DNA from: Candidatus Heimdallarchaeota archaeon
GTDB taxonomy: Archaea > Asgardarchaeota > Heimdallarchaeia > Heimdallarchaeales > Heimdallarchaeaceae
DNA length: 38,551 bases
Direction: 5' to 3'
Assembly: GCA_023705985.1 (NCBI GenBank)
Contig: BPTO01000009.1
Coordinates: forward strand, 1-38,551
The notes beneath the pieces were generated by a model. That model saw only the letters and a program-made list of their open reading frames with translations, was not told where the DNA came from and searched no databases. Shown piece after piece: positions 8,999-17,252 of this stretch. Each line of letters begins with the position of its first letter. The first letter of the stretch is position 1. Position numbers and translations under genes: made by a program.

Positions 8999-9373
8999 TT
9001 ATTGTTCCCAGACTCTTAAGTACTTTGGCATTTCTTCAAATTTTATGATGGGAAGTGTAAACCATTTAGGATCTGTTGCATCATCAGAAAATTCTAGTTT
9101 TTCAGATGGTGAAGTTTGATACCTAAGAAACGCATTAGTAGGTTTTTCAGTTTCTTCTACCCAGACAACAAAAGGTAGAGCATTAAGTTCGTAATAACCT
9201 AAAGTTGTATTTATTAGAAAGTAAATTGACCTATCACCATCACCATAGTACCCCAGGTAACCACCCGATCTTTCTCCTGGTCGGGCAGTAGAAATAAGTA
9301 ATTTAACCAAATCTATCAAGGATCCTAGCTTCATTGAAGCGGGGGATTGCATTGGACGTTCTTCTTTATTCAT
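8999..9373 (-). CDS. Conserved-looking small protein, function unknown
   Basis: About 124 residues with no family I recognise. An N-terminal helix (MKLGSLIDLVKLLIST) is followed by a glycine/tyrosine-rich segment (RSGGYLGYYGDGDRSIYF) and strand-like runs such as 'LNALPFVVWVEE' and 'WFTLPIIKFEEMPKYLRVWEQ'. There is no signal peptide, membrane helix or cysteine. It looks like a compact alpha/beta cytosolic domain. GTG 9382 is the track start, but ATG 9373 has a GTGA motif 6 nt upstream and is preferred. It is convergent with the zinc-finger/PH-like gene and lies 43 nt downstream of the ATPase K gene on the same strand, so it could be co-transcribed with it. Confidence 0.65.
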   Translation of the reverse strand: MNKEERPMQSPASMKLGSLIDLVKLLISTARPGERSGGYLGYYGDGDRSIYFLINTTLGYYELNALPFVVWVEETEKPTNAFLRYQTSPSEKLEFSDDATDPKWFTLPIIKFEEMPKYLRVWEQ

Positions 9374-9416
9374 TTTAATCACTTAAACAAAAAGAAAGAG
9401 ATTTTAAGTTACTCAT

Positions 9417-9755
<339 letters not shown>

Positions 9756-9940
9756 TCATTTTTCACCTAGTTTTACATGATTTTAAAATCAAGGTTATAA
9801 TAGTTTTTCCGTTTATACGTTTTGGATATTTCTTGTTTGAATGAATTTAGGAATAGTAACATTATTAGTTTAGCAATAAAAGGAGAGGAATGATATAATA
9901 AAAAATCAGATTCATTACGAAAAGATAATTATATTAAGCA

Positions 9941-9955
9941 CCAAAGCTTAAATAG
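9941..9955 (+). promoter_or_regulatory. Candidate promoter of the ESCRT-III operon
   Basis: CCAAAGCTTAAATAG combines a BRE-like CCAAAG with a TTAAATA TATA element. Predicted transcription start is near 9975, just before the GGTGA Shine-Dalgarno (9977-9981) of the first ESCRT-III gene, giving a very short leader. The call is by eye only. The rest of the 233-nt gap to atpK shows no gene. Confidence 0.4.
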
Positions 9956-9988
9956 AATAAATCAACAAATATTCACGGTGAATCGAAA

Positions 9989-10600
9989 TTGTTCCGAAAT
10001 TTTATGGGTTGGCTTCTAGGTACATCAAAGTCAGGTAGAGACCACATTGTTAACCTTCGTTTAACTGTTAGAAGGTTAGAAAGAGCGCAAAGAAAACTAG
10101 AGCGTGATGAATCCAAGATGCAACTAAAAATGAAACAATCTATTCAGAGGGGAGACATAGAAGGAGCACGTTTGTTTGCAACAGACATCGTTCGTAGTAG
10201 GAAATGGGAGTTAGGATATCAAAAATTAGTTTCGAGAATAAATGGTTTGATTTTTAAATTAGAGCGCGCAGATTCAGCTGCTAGTATGGCTGAAGAAATG
10301 CATGGTGTAGCAGATGCTTTGCGTTCAGCAAATGCTCAATTACAAATTCCTGATTTAGACAGAGTTATACAAGATATGGAAGCGTCAATTGATGGAATTG
10401 AAGAGAGTACTGGAACATTAGAGGACGGAATAGACGATTTATTGGTCTCTGACACAGATCCTGTAGAAGTAGATAGATTAATAGAACAAACTGCAGTAGA
10501 ACTGGGTGTATCAACTCAAGCAGGATTACCAACTGTTGGCGTTGTAGAGACTGATGATTTAGAAGCTGAAATCCAAAAATTAAGAAAGAAAGAAGAATAA
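9989..10600 (+). CDS. vps2: ESCRT-III protein, Vps2/Vps24/Vps46 (CHMP1-3) type
   Basis: A 203-residue filament-forming membrane-remodelling subunit. The basic helical-hairpin core 'LRLTVRRLERAQRKLERDESKM' (helix 1) and 'GDIEGARLFATDIVRSRKW' (helix 2) closely match eukaryotic Vps2/CHMP2, as does MAEEMHGVADALRSANAQLQ at helix 3. An acidic, flexible C-terminal part follows. The tail DDLEAEIQKLRKK resembles a MIM1 motif for the Vps4 MIT domain. The short N-terminus FRNFMGWLLG is amphipathic and could insert in membrane. TTG at 9989 is chosen because GGTGA sits 7 nt upstream. The Snf7-type gene follows 14 nt downstream, so both filament proteins are probably made from one mRNA. Confidence 0.92.
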   Translation: MFRNFMGWLLGTSKSGRDHIVNLRLTVRRLERAQRKLERDESKMQLKMKQSIQRGDIEGARLFATDIVRSRKWELGYQKLVSRINGLIFKLERADSAASMAEEMHGVADALRSANAQLQIPDLDRVIQDMEASIDGIEESTGTLEDGIDDLLVSDTDPVEVDRLIEQTAVELGVSTQAGLPTVGVVETDDLEAEIQKLRKKEE

Positions 10601-10614
10601 AAAGGTGAAATGTC

Positions 10615-11277
10615 GTGGGACTAAAAAATTGGTTATTTGGAGAAAGTAGAAAAGAAGATTCTGGAGCTCTTGCCACTCTAAAAGCTCAAATAAATAAATA
10701 TGAACATGAAGGTCGCAATCTTGAAAGACAAGCTGATGAACAGAAAGTTCTAGCTTCTAAAATGCTCCAAGCAGGTAATAAGTCCGGTGCTAGACAAGCT
10801 CTTAAGCGTAGGACTGTTTACACCAAGCGTTTAAACACCGTTCATAATATGCTTATGAATCTTCAAGCTCAAATGGATAGTATTCAAACTGCAAAATCTA
10901 CTGTTGATACTGTTAAAGCTATGGATATAGGTACTAAAATTGTCGATCAGCAATTTACCGAAATATCTCCAGAGAAGGCTGAACGAGTAATGGACAAGGT
11001 AATCACTCAGCGTGATAAGCTTGAAATGATGACTGAAACATTGACCGATTCTGCCCTTTCAGATGGAATTTTAGGCATCGAAGATGATAATGCAATTGAC
11101 GAACAATTAGCACAACTTGAAGCAGAAATGGAACTAGGCACTACAACATCCCTTCCTGATCTTTCTGGTCTTCCTGCAACGCCTACAGGAGCTGATAAGG
11201 AGGAAGAGGATACTTCTGAGCTAGAAGCAGAACTTGAAGGTTTGCGTAAAAAAGTGTCAGATAAAGACAAAAAATAG
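10615..11277 (+). CDS. vps20: ESCRT-III protein, Vps20/Snf7/Vps60 (CHMP4-7) type
   Basis: A 220-residue paralogue of the preceding gene, of the Snf7-like branch. 'ALATLKAQINKYEHEGRNLERQ' and 'MLQAGNKSGARQALKRRTVYTKRL' align with the Snf7 helix 1/2 region (compare GNKVMAKNALKKKK in CHMP4). 'STVDTVKAMDIGTKIV' corresponds to helix 3, and an acidic helix 4/5 region follows. The C-terminus ELEAELEGLRKK is again MIM1-like. In eukaryotes this branch nucleates and elongates the filament and is recruited by Vps25. GTG at 10615 follows AGGTG by 7 nt, and the overlapping ATG at 10610 is out of frame. The N-terminal GLKNWLFG is a likely membrane-binding amphipathic start. Confidence 0.92.
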   Translation: MGLKNWLFGESRKEDSGALATLKAQINKYEHEGRNLERQADEQKVLASKMLQAGNKSGARQALKRRTVYTKRLNTVHNMLMNLQAQMDSIQTAKSTVDTVKAMDIGTKIVDQQFTEISPEKAERVMDKVITQRDKLEMMTETLTDSALSDGILGIEDDNAIDEQLAQLEAEMELGTTTSLPDLSGLPATPTGADKEEEDTSELEAELEGLRKKVSDKDKK

Positions 11278-11305
11278 CTTTTCCCTTCTCTTTTTCTTTT
11301 TACTT
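11278..11305 (+). terminator. T-rich transcription terminator after the ESCRT-III pair
   Basis: Directly after the stop codon come several T runs (CTTTTCCC, CTTTTTCTTTTTAC), the usual archaeal intrinsic terminator form. A fresh TATA box follows about 25 nt later, so the ESCRT-III genes and vps4-vps25 are likely separate transcription units. Confidence 0.55.
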
Positions 11306-11326
11306 AGTTAAATGAGAGCAACAGAA

Positions 11327-11343
11327 GTATTATATTTATAATC
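11327..11343 (+). promoter_or_regulatory. Candidate promoter of vps4-vps25
   Basis: GTATTATATTTATAATC is an AT-only TATA region about 60 nt upstream of the vps4 TTG start. Transcription would begin near 11360, leaving a leader of about 35 nt that contains the GGTGG motif (11379-11383). Confidence 0.45.
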
Positions 11344-11395
11344 TATGAATGAAATAATAGAATAGAAACTTACTAATCGGTGGTTGTAACTTCAA

Positions 11396-12538
11396 TTGTC
11401 AGCTCAAGGTTTAATTGATCATGCGAGAGAATTTGCTGTAAAGGCATATAATTTTGATAAAGAGAAGAATTATAGTGAAGCAATTCCACACTATTTAGAT
11501 GCAGCTGAAGCATTGATGAAAGCTATAAAATTCGAGCGTAATCCCCAAGTAGCTCGCACTTTAAGGAAAAAAGCCGAAATGTATATAGCACGTGCACAGG
11601 AACTGCAAGAACTTATCAAGAAACGAAAAGAAAGAAAAACTAAAGTTTCAGACGATGAAGACGATAAAATAGAGGGAGCTTTACAAGATATTATTGTAGT
11701 TGAAAAACCTTCTGTGACTTTGGATGAAATAGCAGGATTGAAAACTGCTAAACAAACTCTACGGGAAGCTATAGTATTACCTTTAATGAGACCTGATCTC
11801 TTTTCAGGGGCACGCCGTCCTTGGAAAGGAATTTTACTTTTTGGTCCTCCTGGGTGTGGTAAGACTCTTTTAGCAAAAGCTACAGCAGCTGAAGTAGAAG
11901 CAACATTTTTCAATGTTAGTGCAGCTTCCATTATTTCGAAATGGTTAGGTGAATCAGAAAAATTAGTACAAACATTATTTAAATTAGCAAAAGAAAAACA
12001 ACCCAGTATTATATTCATTGATGAAGTAGACGCTTTAGCAGGAGCTCGTGGCGGAGAACACGACGCGATGAGACGAGTAAAAACTGAACTCTTAACATCA
12101 ATGGATGGTTTGTCAAGTTCTGAAAGTGATAGAATTGTTACTGTTGGTGCTACAAATATCCCTGAATCTATAGACGGCGCATTTAGAAGAAGGTTTGAAA
12201 GAAGAATCTATGTTCCACTTCCAGACGAAGAAGCAAGGGATGCAATCTTTCATTTGAACTCTAAAGGCGTGGAACTTGAAGATGACGTCAATTTTTCTAT
12301 TTTAGCTGAAATAACTGATGGATACTCTGGGGCAGATATTGCTATGATTTGTAGAGATGCTATCATGACACCCATCAGAGAATTAGATCTTTCTGGAGCA
12401 ATTACTGACCCAGAAATTAAAGCTAGATCGGTAACGCAAAAAGATTTTCTGGAATCACTTGAAACTATAAATCCATCCGTGAGCGACAATGAAATTAAAA
12501 AATATGATGACTGGTTTGAGGAATTTGGAAGCGCTTAA
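11396..12538 (+). CDS. vps4: Vps4-type AAA ATPase with N-terminal MIT domain
   Basis: A 380-residue AAA ATPase that remodels and disassembles ESCRT-III filaments. Residues 1-75 form an MIT three-helix domain (AVKAYNFDKEKNYSEAIPHY and a TPR-like second helix). A basic/acidic linker follows, then the AAA module: Walker A GPPGCGKT (150-157), Walker B IIFIDEVD (Asp209, Glu210), the sensor 'TVGATNIPESIDGAFRRRFERRI' carrying the arginine fingers, and the Vps4 C-terminal helix region. This is the katanin/Vps4 meiotic clade arrangement, not the CdvC gene context of Thermoproteota. It starts at TTG with GGTGG 12 nt upstream, and no ATG is available nearby. Vps25 follows after 16 nt. Confidence 0.95.
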   Translation: MSAQGLIDHAREFAVKAYNFDKEKNYSEAIPHYLDAAEALMKAIKFERNPQVARTLRKKAEMYIARAQELQELIKKRKERKTKVSDDEDDKIEGALQDIIVVEKPSVTLDEIAGLKTAKQTLREAIVLPLMRPDLFSGARRPWKGILLFGPPGCGKTLLAKATAAEVEATFFNVSAASIISKWLGESEKLVQTLFKLAKEKQPSIIFIDEVDALAGARGGEHDAMRRVKTELLTSMDGLSSSESDRIVTVGATNIPESIDGAFRRRFERRIYVPLPDEEARDAIFHLNSKGVELEDDVNFSILAEITDGYSGADIAMICRDAIMTPIRELDLSGAITDPEIKARSVTQKDFLESLETINPSVSDNEIKKYDDWFEEFGSA

Positions 12539-12554
12539 ATTTGGGTGAAAGATG

Positions 12555-13361
12555 ATGTCTACTCTGGAAAAAAAACCAAAAGAAGATGATTTCTCAAGCA
12601 TAGATCTGGATAAATTAAAACAAGAAAAGACTATTTCTGAGGAAAAACTAAAACTAATAGAAGCAAGTATTAAAGGGTTGAAAGTATCTGAAAATGAATT
12701 ACAAGCTACTCTTCCAAAGGAAAAGGAAGTTAGTATGCTTGAAATACCTGAAGATCAACGTACTGTTCTAATAATGGAGTTTGAAGACAATCTTCCTGAA
12801 TGGGTTAATAAACCTTGGATGTACGTAACTCCCAAAAGAAACACCCCTCAAATAGAATCGTGGCTTAATAGCTGGTCAGCTGTGATTCTTGATTATTCAA
12901 GGATTCTAGTTATACACATAGTGAACGTAAATGATTTACGCAATGCTTATCCCTTCAAGAATCAAAAAATCAACAAAACACTCTCAATAGGTCAAGTTAA
13001 GGATATTATTGACTATTTAGAAGTGTCTGGCTTTTCTGATTGGATTCAAGATAAAGAAGGATTCTTTGCTAAGCTTTTTGCCCTTTTTCTAGGTAAACCT
13101 TTAACAAAGAAATTACGCGCAAAAATAGTTTGGAGAACAAATGAAGAATTTGCAGATGACCTTCTTAAGTTTATGATTGAAACAGGGCGTGTTATTGAAA
13201 TTCATTCTTTATATGATTTAACAACTTACAATCAAGCTTGGTCCTCTCTTCCCGCAGATGAATTGCGAGATATTTGCAATCAACTAGTGGAAAGAGGAAG
13301 TGTAAAATGGTTGAATAAAGAGAGAACTATTGTACAATTTGAAGCAGAAAGAGTATTTTAA
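12555..13361 (+). CDS. vps25: ESCRT-II subunit Vps25 (EAP20-like)
   Basis: 268 residues. After a ~70-residue charged N-terminal extension comes the Vps25 fold of two winged helices. 'LPEWVNKPWMYVTPKRNTPQ' and 'IESWLNSWSAVILDY' correspond to the Vps25 PPxY/QxW region that opens WH1, and 'LSIGQVKDIIDYLEVSGFSDWIQDKEG' and 'ELRDICNQLVERGSVKWLNKERTIVQF' are wing-helix hairpins. In eukaryotes two Vps25 copies bind Vps22 and Vps36, and WH2 recruits Vps20. GGGTGA lies 6 nt before the ATG at 12555, so I prefer it to the ATG at 12552. The eukaryotic protein lacks the long N-terminal extension and is about 175 residues long. Confidence 0.85.
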   Translation: MSTLEKKPKEDDFSSIDLDKLKQEKTISEEKLKLIEASIKGLKVSENELQATLPKEKEVSMLEIPEDQRTVLIMEFEDNLPEWVNKPWMYVTPKRNTPQIESWLNSWSAVILDYSRILVIHIVNVNDLRNAYPFKNQKINKTLSIGQVKDIIDYLEVSGFSDWIQDKEGFFAKLFALFLGKPLTKKLRAKIVWRTNEEFADDLLKFMIETGRVIEIHSLYDLTTYNQAWSSLPADELRDICNQLVERGSVKWLNKERTIVQFEAERVF

Positions 13362-13390
13362 GAGATATAAGGGGAAAAAGGAGCGTTGAT

Positions 13391-14125
13391 TCAACTTCCT
13401 AATCCTGGGAACCAATACTTTGTTCCTTCTGCGTAATCTACATCGACACGAGATATGTTACGTTCATCAAAGAATTCCAAACAACGAGTAATACGTTGTT
13501 CTGTCCATCCTGTTTTCATTAATAATTCTTCTTTTGTTACATAACCATTTCTTGAAGCATAATTTAAGATTAAATCATGATCAGTACTGAATTCAACAGG
13601 TGTAAATTCTACTATTTTTACTCCTGATTCTAAAACTTTGTAGGGCGAAATCAGTTTTGTGTTAATTAATTTGTCAAGAGCTCTCAACATATCATCAATC
13701 GAAACTAACTTTCCAGGTCTAGATTTATTGAGTTTTGTAAACAATTCGCTAATTGCCATAATTCCTCCATTTTCTTGAGTCAACTTTTGACCCAGATTAA
13801 GGACTTCATTTGCCAGAATATCATAAAATCCTCCCCCTGTTAAACGGTCTTTGAAAGTTGGGGCTTCTTTCCATTCAAATCTCCCTATTTCTGTAGGCAA
13901 TCCTAACTCATTTCTTAAACCCGATAGTTTCTCATAATATTCCTTATCTTTTTGAATTTCATTACCATATCTTTTCTCAAACTTTTTCAGTTGTTTCTTT
14001 ACATTTTTAACATTTTCAATCATCTGCGCTAATTCTTTTATTACTAGTTCGGCTTCTTTCACTTGAAAAGCAGATTTGATTTTGATTTTTTTCTCAATAT
14101 CGCGTAGACCCACTTCAATCTCCAA
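13391..14125 (-). CDS. vps22: ESCRT-II subunit Vps22 (EAP30 family)
   Basis: A 244-residue EAP30-family protein. The N-terminal glycine segment (EVGLRDIEKK), the helical hairpin 'AQMIENVKNVKKQLKKFEKRYGNEI', 'GFYDILANEVLNLGQKLTQENGGIMAISEL', 'ISPYKVLESGVKIVEFTPVEFSTDHDLIL' and the final 'SRVDVDYAEGTKYWFPGLGS' all follow human SNF8/Vps22 in order (compare its HYWLPALF end). It is predicted to form the Y-shaped ESCRT-II core with Vps25, which is encoded convergently 29 nt away. No N-terminal GLUE domain is present, so it is Vps22-like and not Vps36-like. TTG 14125 is the track start. GTG 14113 is an alternative that would match the eukaryotic start. Confidence 0.9.
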   Translation of the reverse strand: MEIEVGLRDIEKKIKIKSAFQVKEAELVIKELAQMIENVKNVKKQLKKFEKRYGNEIQKDKEYYEKLSGLRNELGLPTEIGRFEWKEAPTFKDRLTGGGFYDILANEVLNLGQKLTQENGGIMAISELFTKLNKSRPGKLVSIDDMLRALDKLINTKLISPYKVLESGVKIVEFTPVEFSTDHDLILNYASRNGYVTKEELLMKTGWTEQRITRCLEFFDERNISRVDVDYAEGTKYWFPGLGS

Positions 14126-14218
14126 GTAGTGTATATATGGTAGAGTTATTTATAGTTAGCTAATTTGAAACAAAAGAAGAATCTTCTAATAACTATTAAA
14201 ATCTAGAAAATCAACATA

Positions 14219-14524
14219 TCACACTAGTTGAGCTAATTCTTTTAACCAATTTTCAATTTTGTTGATTAAAATATATGCTTCCTTTTTTGGAATAAATGAA
14301 GCTAGTTTGCTTTCATATTTCCTATATAACGTTGTGTTTGTCTTTTCGATGTCGTTTATTAGCTCGTTTCTCCTCCCAACAAGTTTTACTATTTGATGCT
14401 TAACTTCCTCAACTTCCTCTAAAATGTATCCTACATCTATTTTAATCTCAATCATGTTTATTAGTTCGAATAGAGTTTTTCTAATATTCACAAATAACGT
14501 ATCTAATGATTTCTGTCGAGCCAC
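14219..14524 (-). CDS. Small helical protein in the ESCRT arm, possible ESCRT-I partner
   Basis: 101 residues from GTG 14524. The track GTG at 14533 lies inside the AGGTGA Shine-Dalgarno, while 14524 has 5-nt spacing. The protein is almost entirely helical, with long heptad-like runs (LEEVEEVKHQIVKLVGRRNELINDI; NKIENWLKELAQL), and has no cysteine and no membrane segment. It sits between the Vps23-Vps28 fusion and vps22 on the same strand. From position and fold it could be the third ESCRT-I chain, equivalent to the Vps37 Mod(r) coil, or an assembly factor. I could not align it convincingly to Vps37 by eye, so this is inference only. Confidence 0.6.
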   Translation of the reverse strand: MARQKSLDTLFVNIRKTLFELINMIEIKIDVGYILEEVEEVKHQIVKLVGRRNELINDIEKTNTTLYRKYESKLASFIPKKEAYILINKIENWLKELAQLV

Positions 14525-14600
14525 AGAATTCACCTGTTTATTGTCGATTTAACATGTAATGTAAGGCGCCGCGATAAGAAGAGAAACTTTCGCATTATTC

Positions 14601-16016
14601 TTACAATTCCTTTAATAATCTTCGAAAATCATTCAGCCATCTAGATGTTTGAAATTCTAGTTGCTCACAATCTTTTTCACTAATTACTTCACTAGGTTTG
14701 TATTTTGAAATAACATCTTTCCAGTTTTTCATATCTTCAAGAGCCCAGTAATCTTTAGGTGTAGATGGAAAATTATTAAGGATGTGTATCATTTCTTCGA
14801 TATCAGCTAAAAGAAGTTCTGCTTTTGCTATTGATCTTAATCTAGTCAGATCTATAAGCTCTATTGCTGCTGAAACGAAATCTGCGGTCTTTGAAGGTAG
14901 TTTTTTCAAAGAATCAAATGGTATAGTAATAGCTTCTTTTGTTTCTAAACCTTCTGCCATCCTCAAATGACTTATCCCTTTTGGACATCTTTCATCTAAC
15001 TTTTCTTGTTTAATAAACTGTTCAAGTTTGAATCCTATTTTTTCTAGTTTAATTCGAGCCTTGAATATATTTCTAATTAAGGAACGTAGTTGTTTCTTAT
15101 AGGGTATTGATTCTATTTCGTTATTTTCGTAATTTAGAGCTAAATTATCAAGTGTGATAATTGAAGCATATAATTCGGCTTCTAAATCAAGTTTATTACT
15201 CATCTTTTCATCCATCCTGCTACCTGAGCTTGTCTGTATGAAACTTAGTTTCTTTTCAGCTTTATAACTTTCTCTAGAATATTTCTTAGATAATTTAAGA
15301 AAGTCGATAGCTGATAAGTCTCCGTCCTCAAATTTCTCTTCCAAGTTTTCCAAAACTTCTTGAACTGCATACATTTCAGATTTCAAAACATCTTTTTGTG
15401 ATATTTCAATCTCGGATTTACCTCTTTGAATAGCTACACCCTGTTTTTCAAGTAATCTTGTTCTTTCTTTTTCAATTTCTTTCGAAACACTTTCAATTTG
15501 TTTTTGATATTCTAGGATATCTTCTTCTATAACTGTTTTCTCGACATTTTGCTGCTTTTTTGTATCGACTTGAGGAGACAAAGAAACTTGTCTTATTTGA
15601 GCTGTAGGTATTCTAGCAACCGGTAAAACCGTTTTTCGTCCCTCTGTTCTTTGCTTTCTTTTTTTAGTTTTATATGGTCTTGCAGGAACGCGAATAAACA
15701 ACTGTTTGATATCTCTTATTACTTGATAAATATGAATACTTTGATTCCACTGAGCTAAAATGCGCAAACTTAAAGAGTCATCATCTTCCATATTGGGATG
15801 GTTAACTCTAGGTGTGATTAAAACAAGAGGTTGTTGAGAAGGGAAATCCAAGGGAATTTTGATTTCTGCATAAATTGGAATTGAAGTGCCTGAAACAGTA
15901 CCTACTTCACCCTTCCAATGTCTTAAATTGTCATTAACCGGCTCAAATCCACTTTCATTGTCATAGATTAATTGCATTTCAGTTGCAAGAAGGTAGTCTT
16001 CTGTAATTTTTGCCAC
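14601..16016 (-). CDS. ESCRT-I single-chain fusion: Vps23 (UEV-coil-steadiness box) with Vps28
   Basis: 471 residues in a clear domain series. Residues 1-112 are an E2/UEV fold (PLDFPSQQPLVLITPRVNHPN) with Ser83 where E2 enzymes have the catalytic Cys. Residues about 115-150 are a basic, proline-containing linker and 155-205 a coiled coil. Residues 205-262 match the Vps23 steadiness box (LENLEEKFEDGDLSAIDFLK). Residues 275-355 match the Vps28 N-terminal headpiece (AELYASIITLDNLALNY ... KLDERCPKGI). Residues 365-471 match the Vps28 C-terminal four-helix bundle (ADFVSAAIELIDLTRLR ... WLNDFRRLL). It should bind ubiquitinated cargo and bridge to ESCRT-II. The start GTG overlaps AGGTGG, and an ATT at 16007 has better spacing. 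Confidence 0.88.
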   Translation of the reverse strand: MAKITEDYLLATEMQLIYDNESGFEPVNDNLRHWKGEVGTVSGTSIPIYAEIKIPLDFPSQQPLVLITPRVNHPNMEDDDSLSLRILAQWNQSIHIYQVIRDIKQLFIRVPARPYKTKKRKQRTEGRKTVLPVARIPTAQIRQVSLSPQVDTKKQQNVEKTVIEEDILEYQKQIESVSKEIEKERTRLLEKQGVAIQRGKSEIEISQKDVLKSEMYAVQEVLENLEEKFEDGDLSAIDFLKLSKKYSRESYKAEKKLSFIQTSSGSRMDEKMSNKLDLEAELYASIITLDNLALNYENNEIESIPYKKQLRSLIRNIFKARIKLEKIGFKLEQFIKQEKLDERCPKGISHLRMAEGLETKEAITIPFDSLKKLPSKTADFVSAAIELIDLTRLRSIAKAELLLADIEEMIHILNNFPSTPKDYWALEDMKNWKDVISKYKPSEVISEKDCEQLEFQTSRWLNDFRRLLKEL

Positions 16017-16086
16017 CTATTTTTGTATCTCTATGTATTCTTTGCAATCAAAGTTTAAAAAACATTGCATTTAGAAAGAGAAAAAC

Positions 16087-17088
16087 TTACTCTTTAAGCT
16101 TAAGTAATATTTTAATTGGTTTAGCTAGATTTTTATCTAAAATAAATATACGAGAGTTGTTTTTCAGTTTTGTATCTTCAATAGTTTTTTCATGGTCTAG
16201 TATTTTCCCTTTAAATAATAAATCTGGTTTAGCTAACCCATAAGTCAGTGCTAATCGAACAATAAGATCTCTTATTTTCTCTCCATGTGTCGCAATGAAT
16301 TTTACTTGTTCAAGGCGATAAAGTTCTCCACAAGCTGGACATTCTGGATTTTGTGCAAGTTCTAGTTGGGTAAACACATTACTAAGCCCATCATAAAACA
16401 CATAATTTTGTAAAGGTTGACCAATTCCAAGAATTATTTTCATAGCTTCTTGAGACATAAATCCACCAATTATAGATGATAACGTCGCAACAGCAGGAAG
16501 TAAAGCTTCTTCTTCCTCTTCTCTCTCTGCTTTCCTTTCTTCACCAAAAGGAGTACAAGCTTGAGCTAGTTCCTCTTGGGATACTAGTGGTTGACACTCA
16601 AAACAAGCTGTTTTGAAAGGAAAAATAACTTGAGCATCACCCAAAAAAGCAAACATTCCTCCTAAAATCAGAGGTTTTTTGACTCTTAGTGCCATAGAAT
16701 TAATCCAACGGCGGCCTAGGAATGTATCTAGACAAGCAATTATCACATTAGCTTTCTCATAAATTGAACTGGGAACTTTCTCCATTTTTTTGTTAAAATA
16801 TTTAATGGTTATTTCTGGATTCAATTCCTTCAGTCTTTCAGCTGCAACCTCTGATTTAGGTTTTCCGATATCTTCATCCCGAAAGAGCAGTTGCCGGTTA
16901 AGGTTTGAAAGTTCTATTGAATCAAAATCTATTATTGTAATATTTTTTACACCTGAAGAAGCTAAAATTGCACCTACATAGGAACCAATTGCACCTATAC
17001 CGACTAAAACAACAGAACATCTATCTAATTTTGATTGATCCCATCCGGGTATCAACGATTGTCGTGAGTAGCGACCGTCCTCTTCCAT
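16087..17088 (-). CDS. E1-like ubiquitin-activating enzyme with C-terminal ubiquitin-fold domain
   Basis: A 333-residue compact E1 that would adenylate the ubiquitin C-terminus and form a thioester. Visible are the nucleotide loop GIGAIG (30-35), NRQLLF (64-69) with downstream 'DEDIGKPKSEVAAERL', and a structural zinc site from C162/C165 and C250/C253. The probable catalytic Cys178 is in ACTPFGEER, followed by a highly acidic loop. Residues about 258-333 form a beta-grasp domain (LLFKGKILDHEKTIED, LKNNSRIFIL) resembling the UFD that recruits E2 in Uba2/Uba3. No large SCCH-type catalytic insertion is present, as in Uba5-like and other minimal E1s. It lies between ubiquitin and ESCRT-I, and there is no cognate E2 in the window. 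Confidence 0.92.
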   Translation of the reverse strand: MEEDGRYSRQSLIPGWDQSKLDRCSVVLVGIGAIGSYVGAILASSGVKNITIIDFDSIELSNLNRQLLFRDEDIGKPKSEVAAERLKELNPEITIKYFNKKMEKVPSSIYEKANVIIACLDTFLGRRWINSMALRVKKPLILGGMFAFLGDAQVIFPFKTACFECQPLVSQEELAQACTPFGEERKAEREEEEEALLPAVATLSSIIGGFMSQEAMKIILGIGQPLQNYVFYDGLSNVFTQLELAQNPECPACGELYRLEQVKFIATHGEKIRDLIVRLALTYGLAKPDLLFKGKILDHEKTIEDTKLKNNSRIFILDKNLAKPIKILLKLKE

Positions 17089-17252
17089 CGATTTAAAGAC
17101 ACGAAAGAAAGTTAAAATAGTTTCTGTTACTAAAACTGTTATTGAAGGATTTTTGCTAAGACTGAAAATATACCTATTCTTCTAAAAATTAATAATTTAG
17201 AAAATTGGAAATTTAACTACAACAATATTAAACAAAAATAGTTAAACTCTGC

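Noticed and set aside
11491-12018. 175-aa ORF on the minus strand inside vps4
   Set aside because: It is a serine-rich shadow frame opposite a clearly conserved AAA ATPase and shows no domain.
13391-14125. Assignment of this EAP30 protein as Vps36
   Set aside because: It lacks a GLUE/PH domain and its N- and C-terminal ends follow Vps22/SNF8 more closely.
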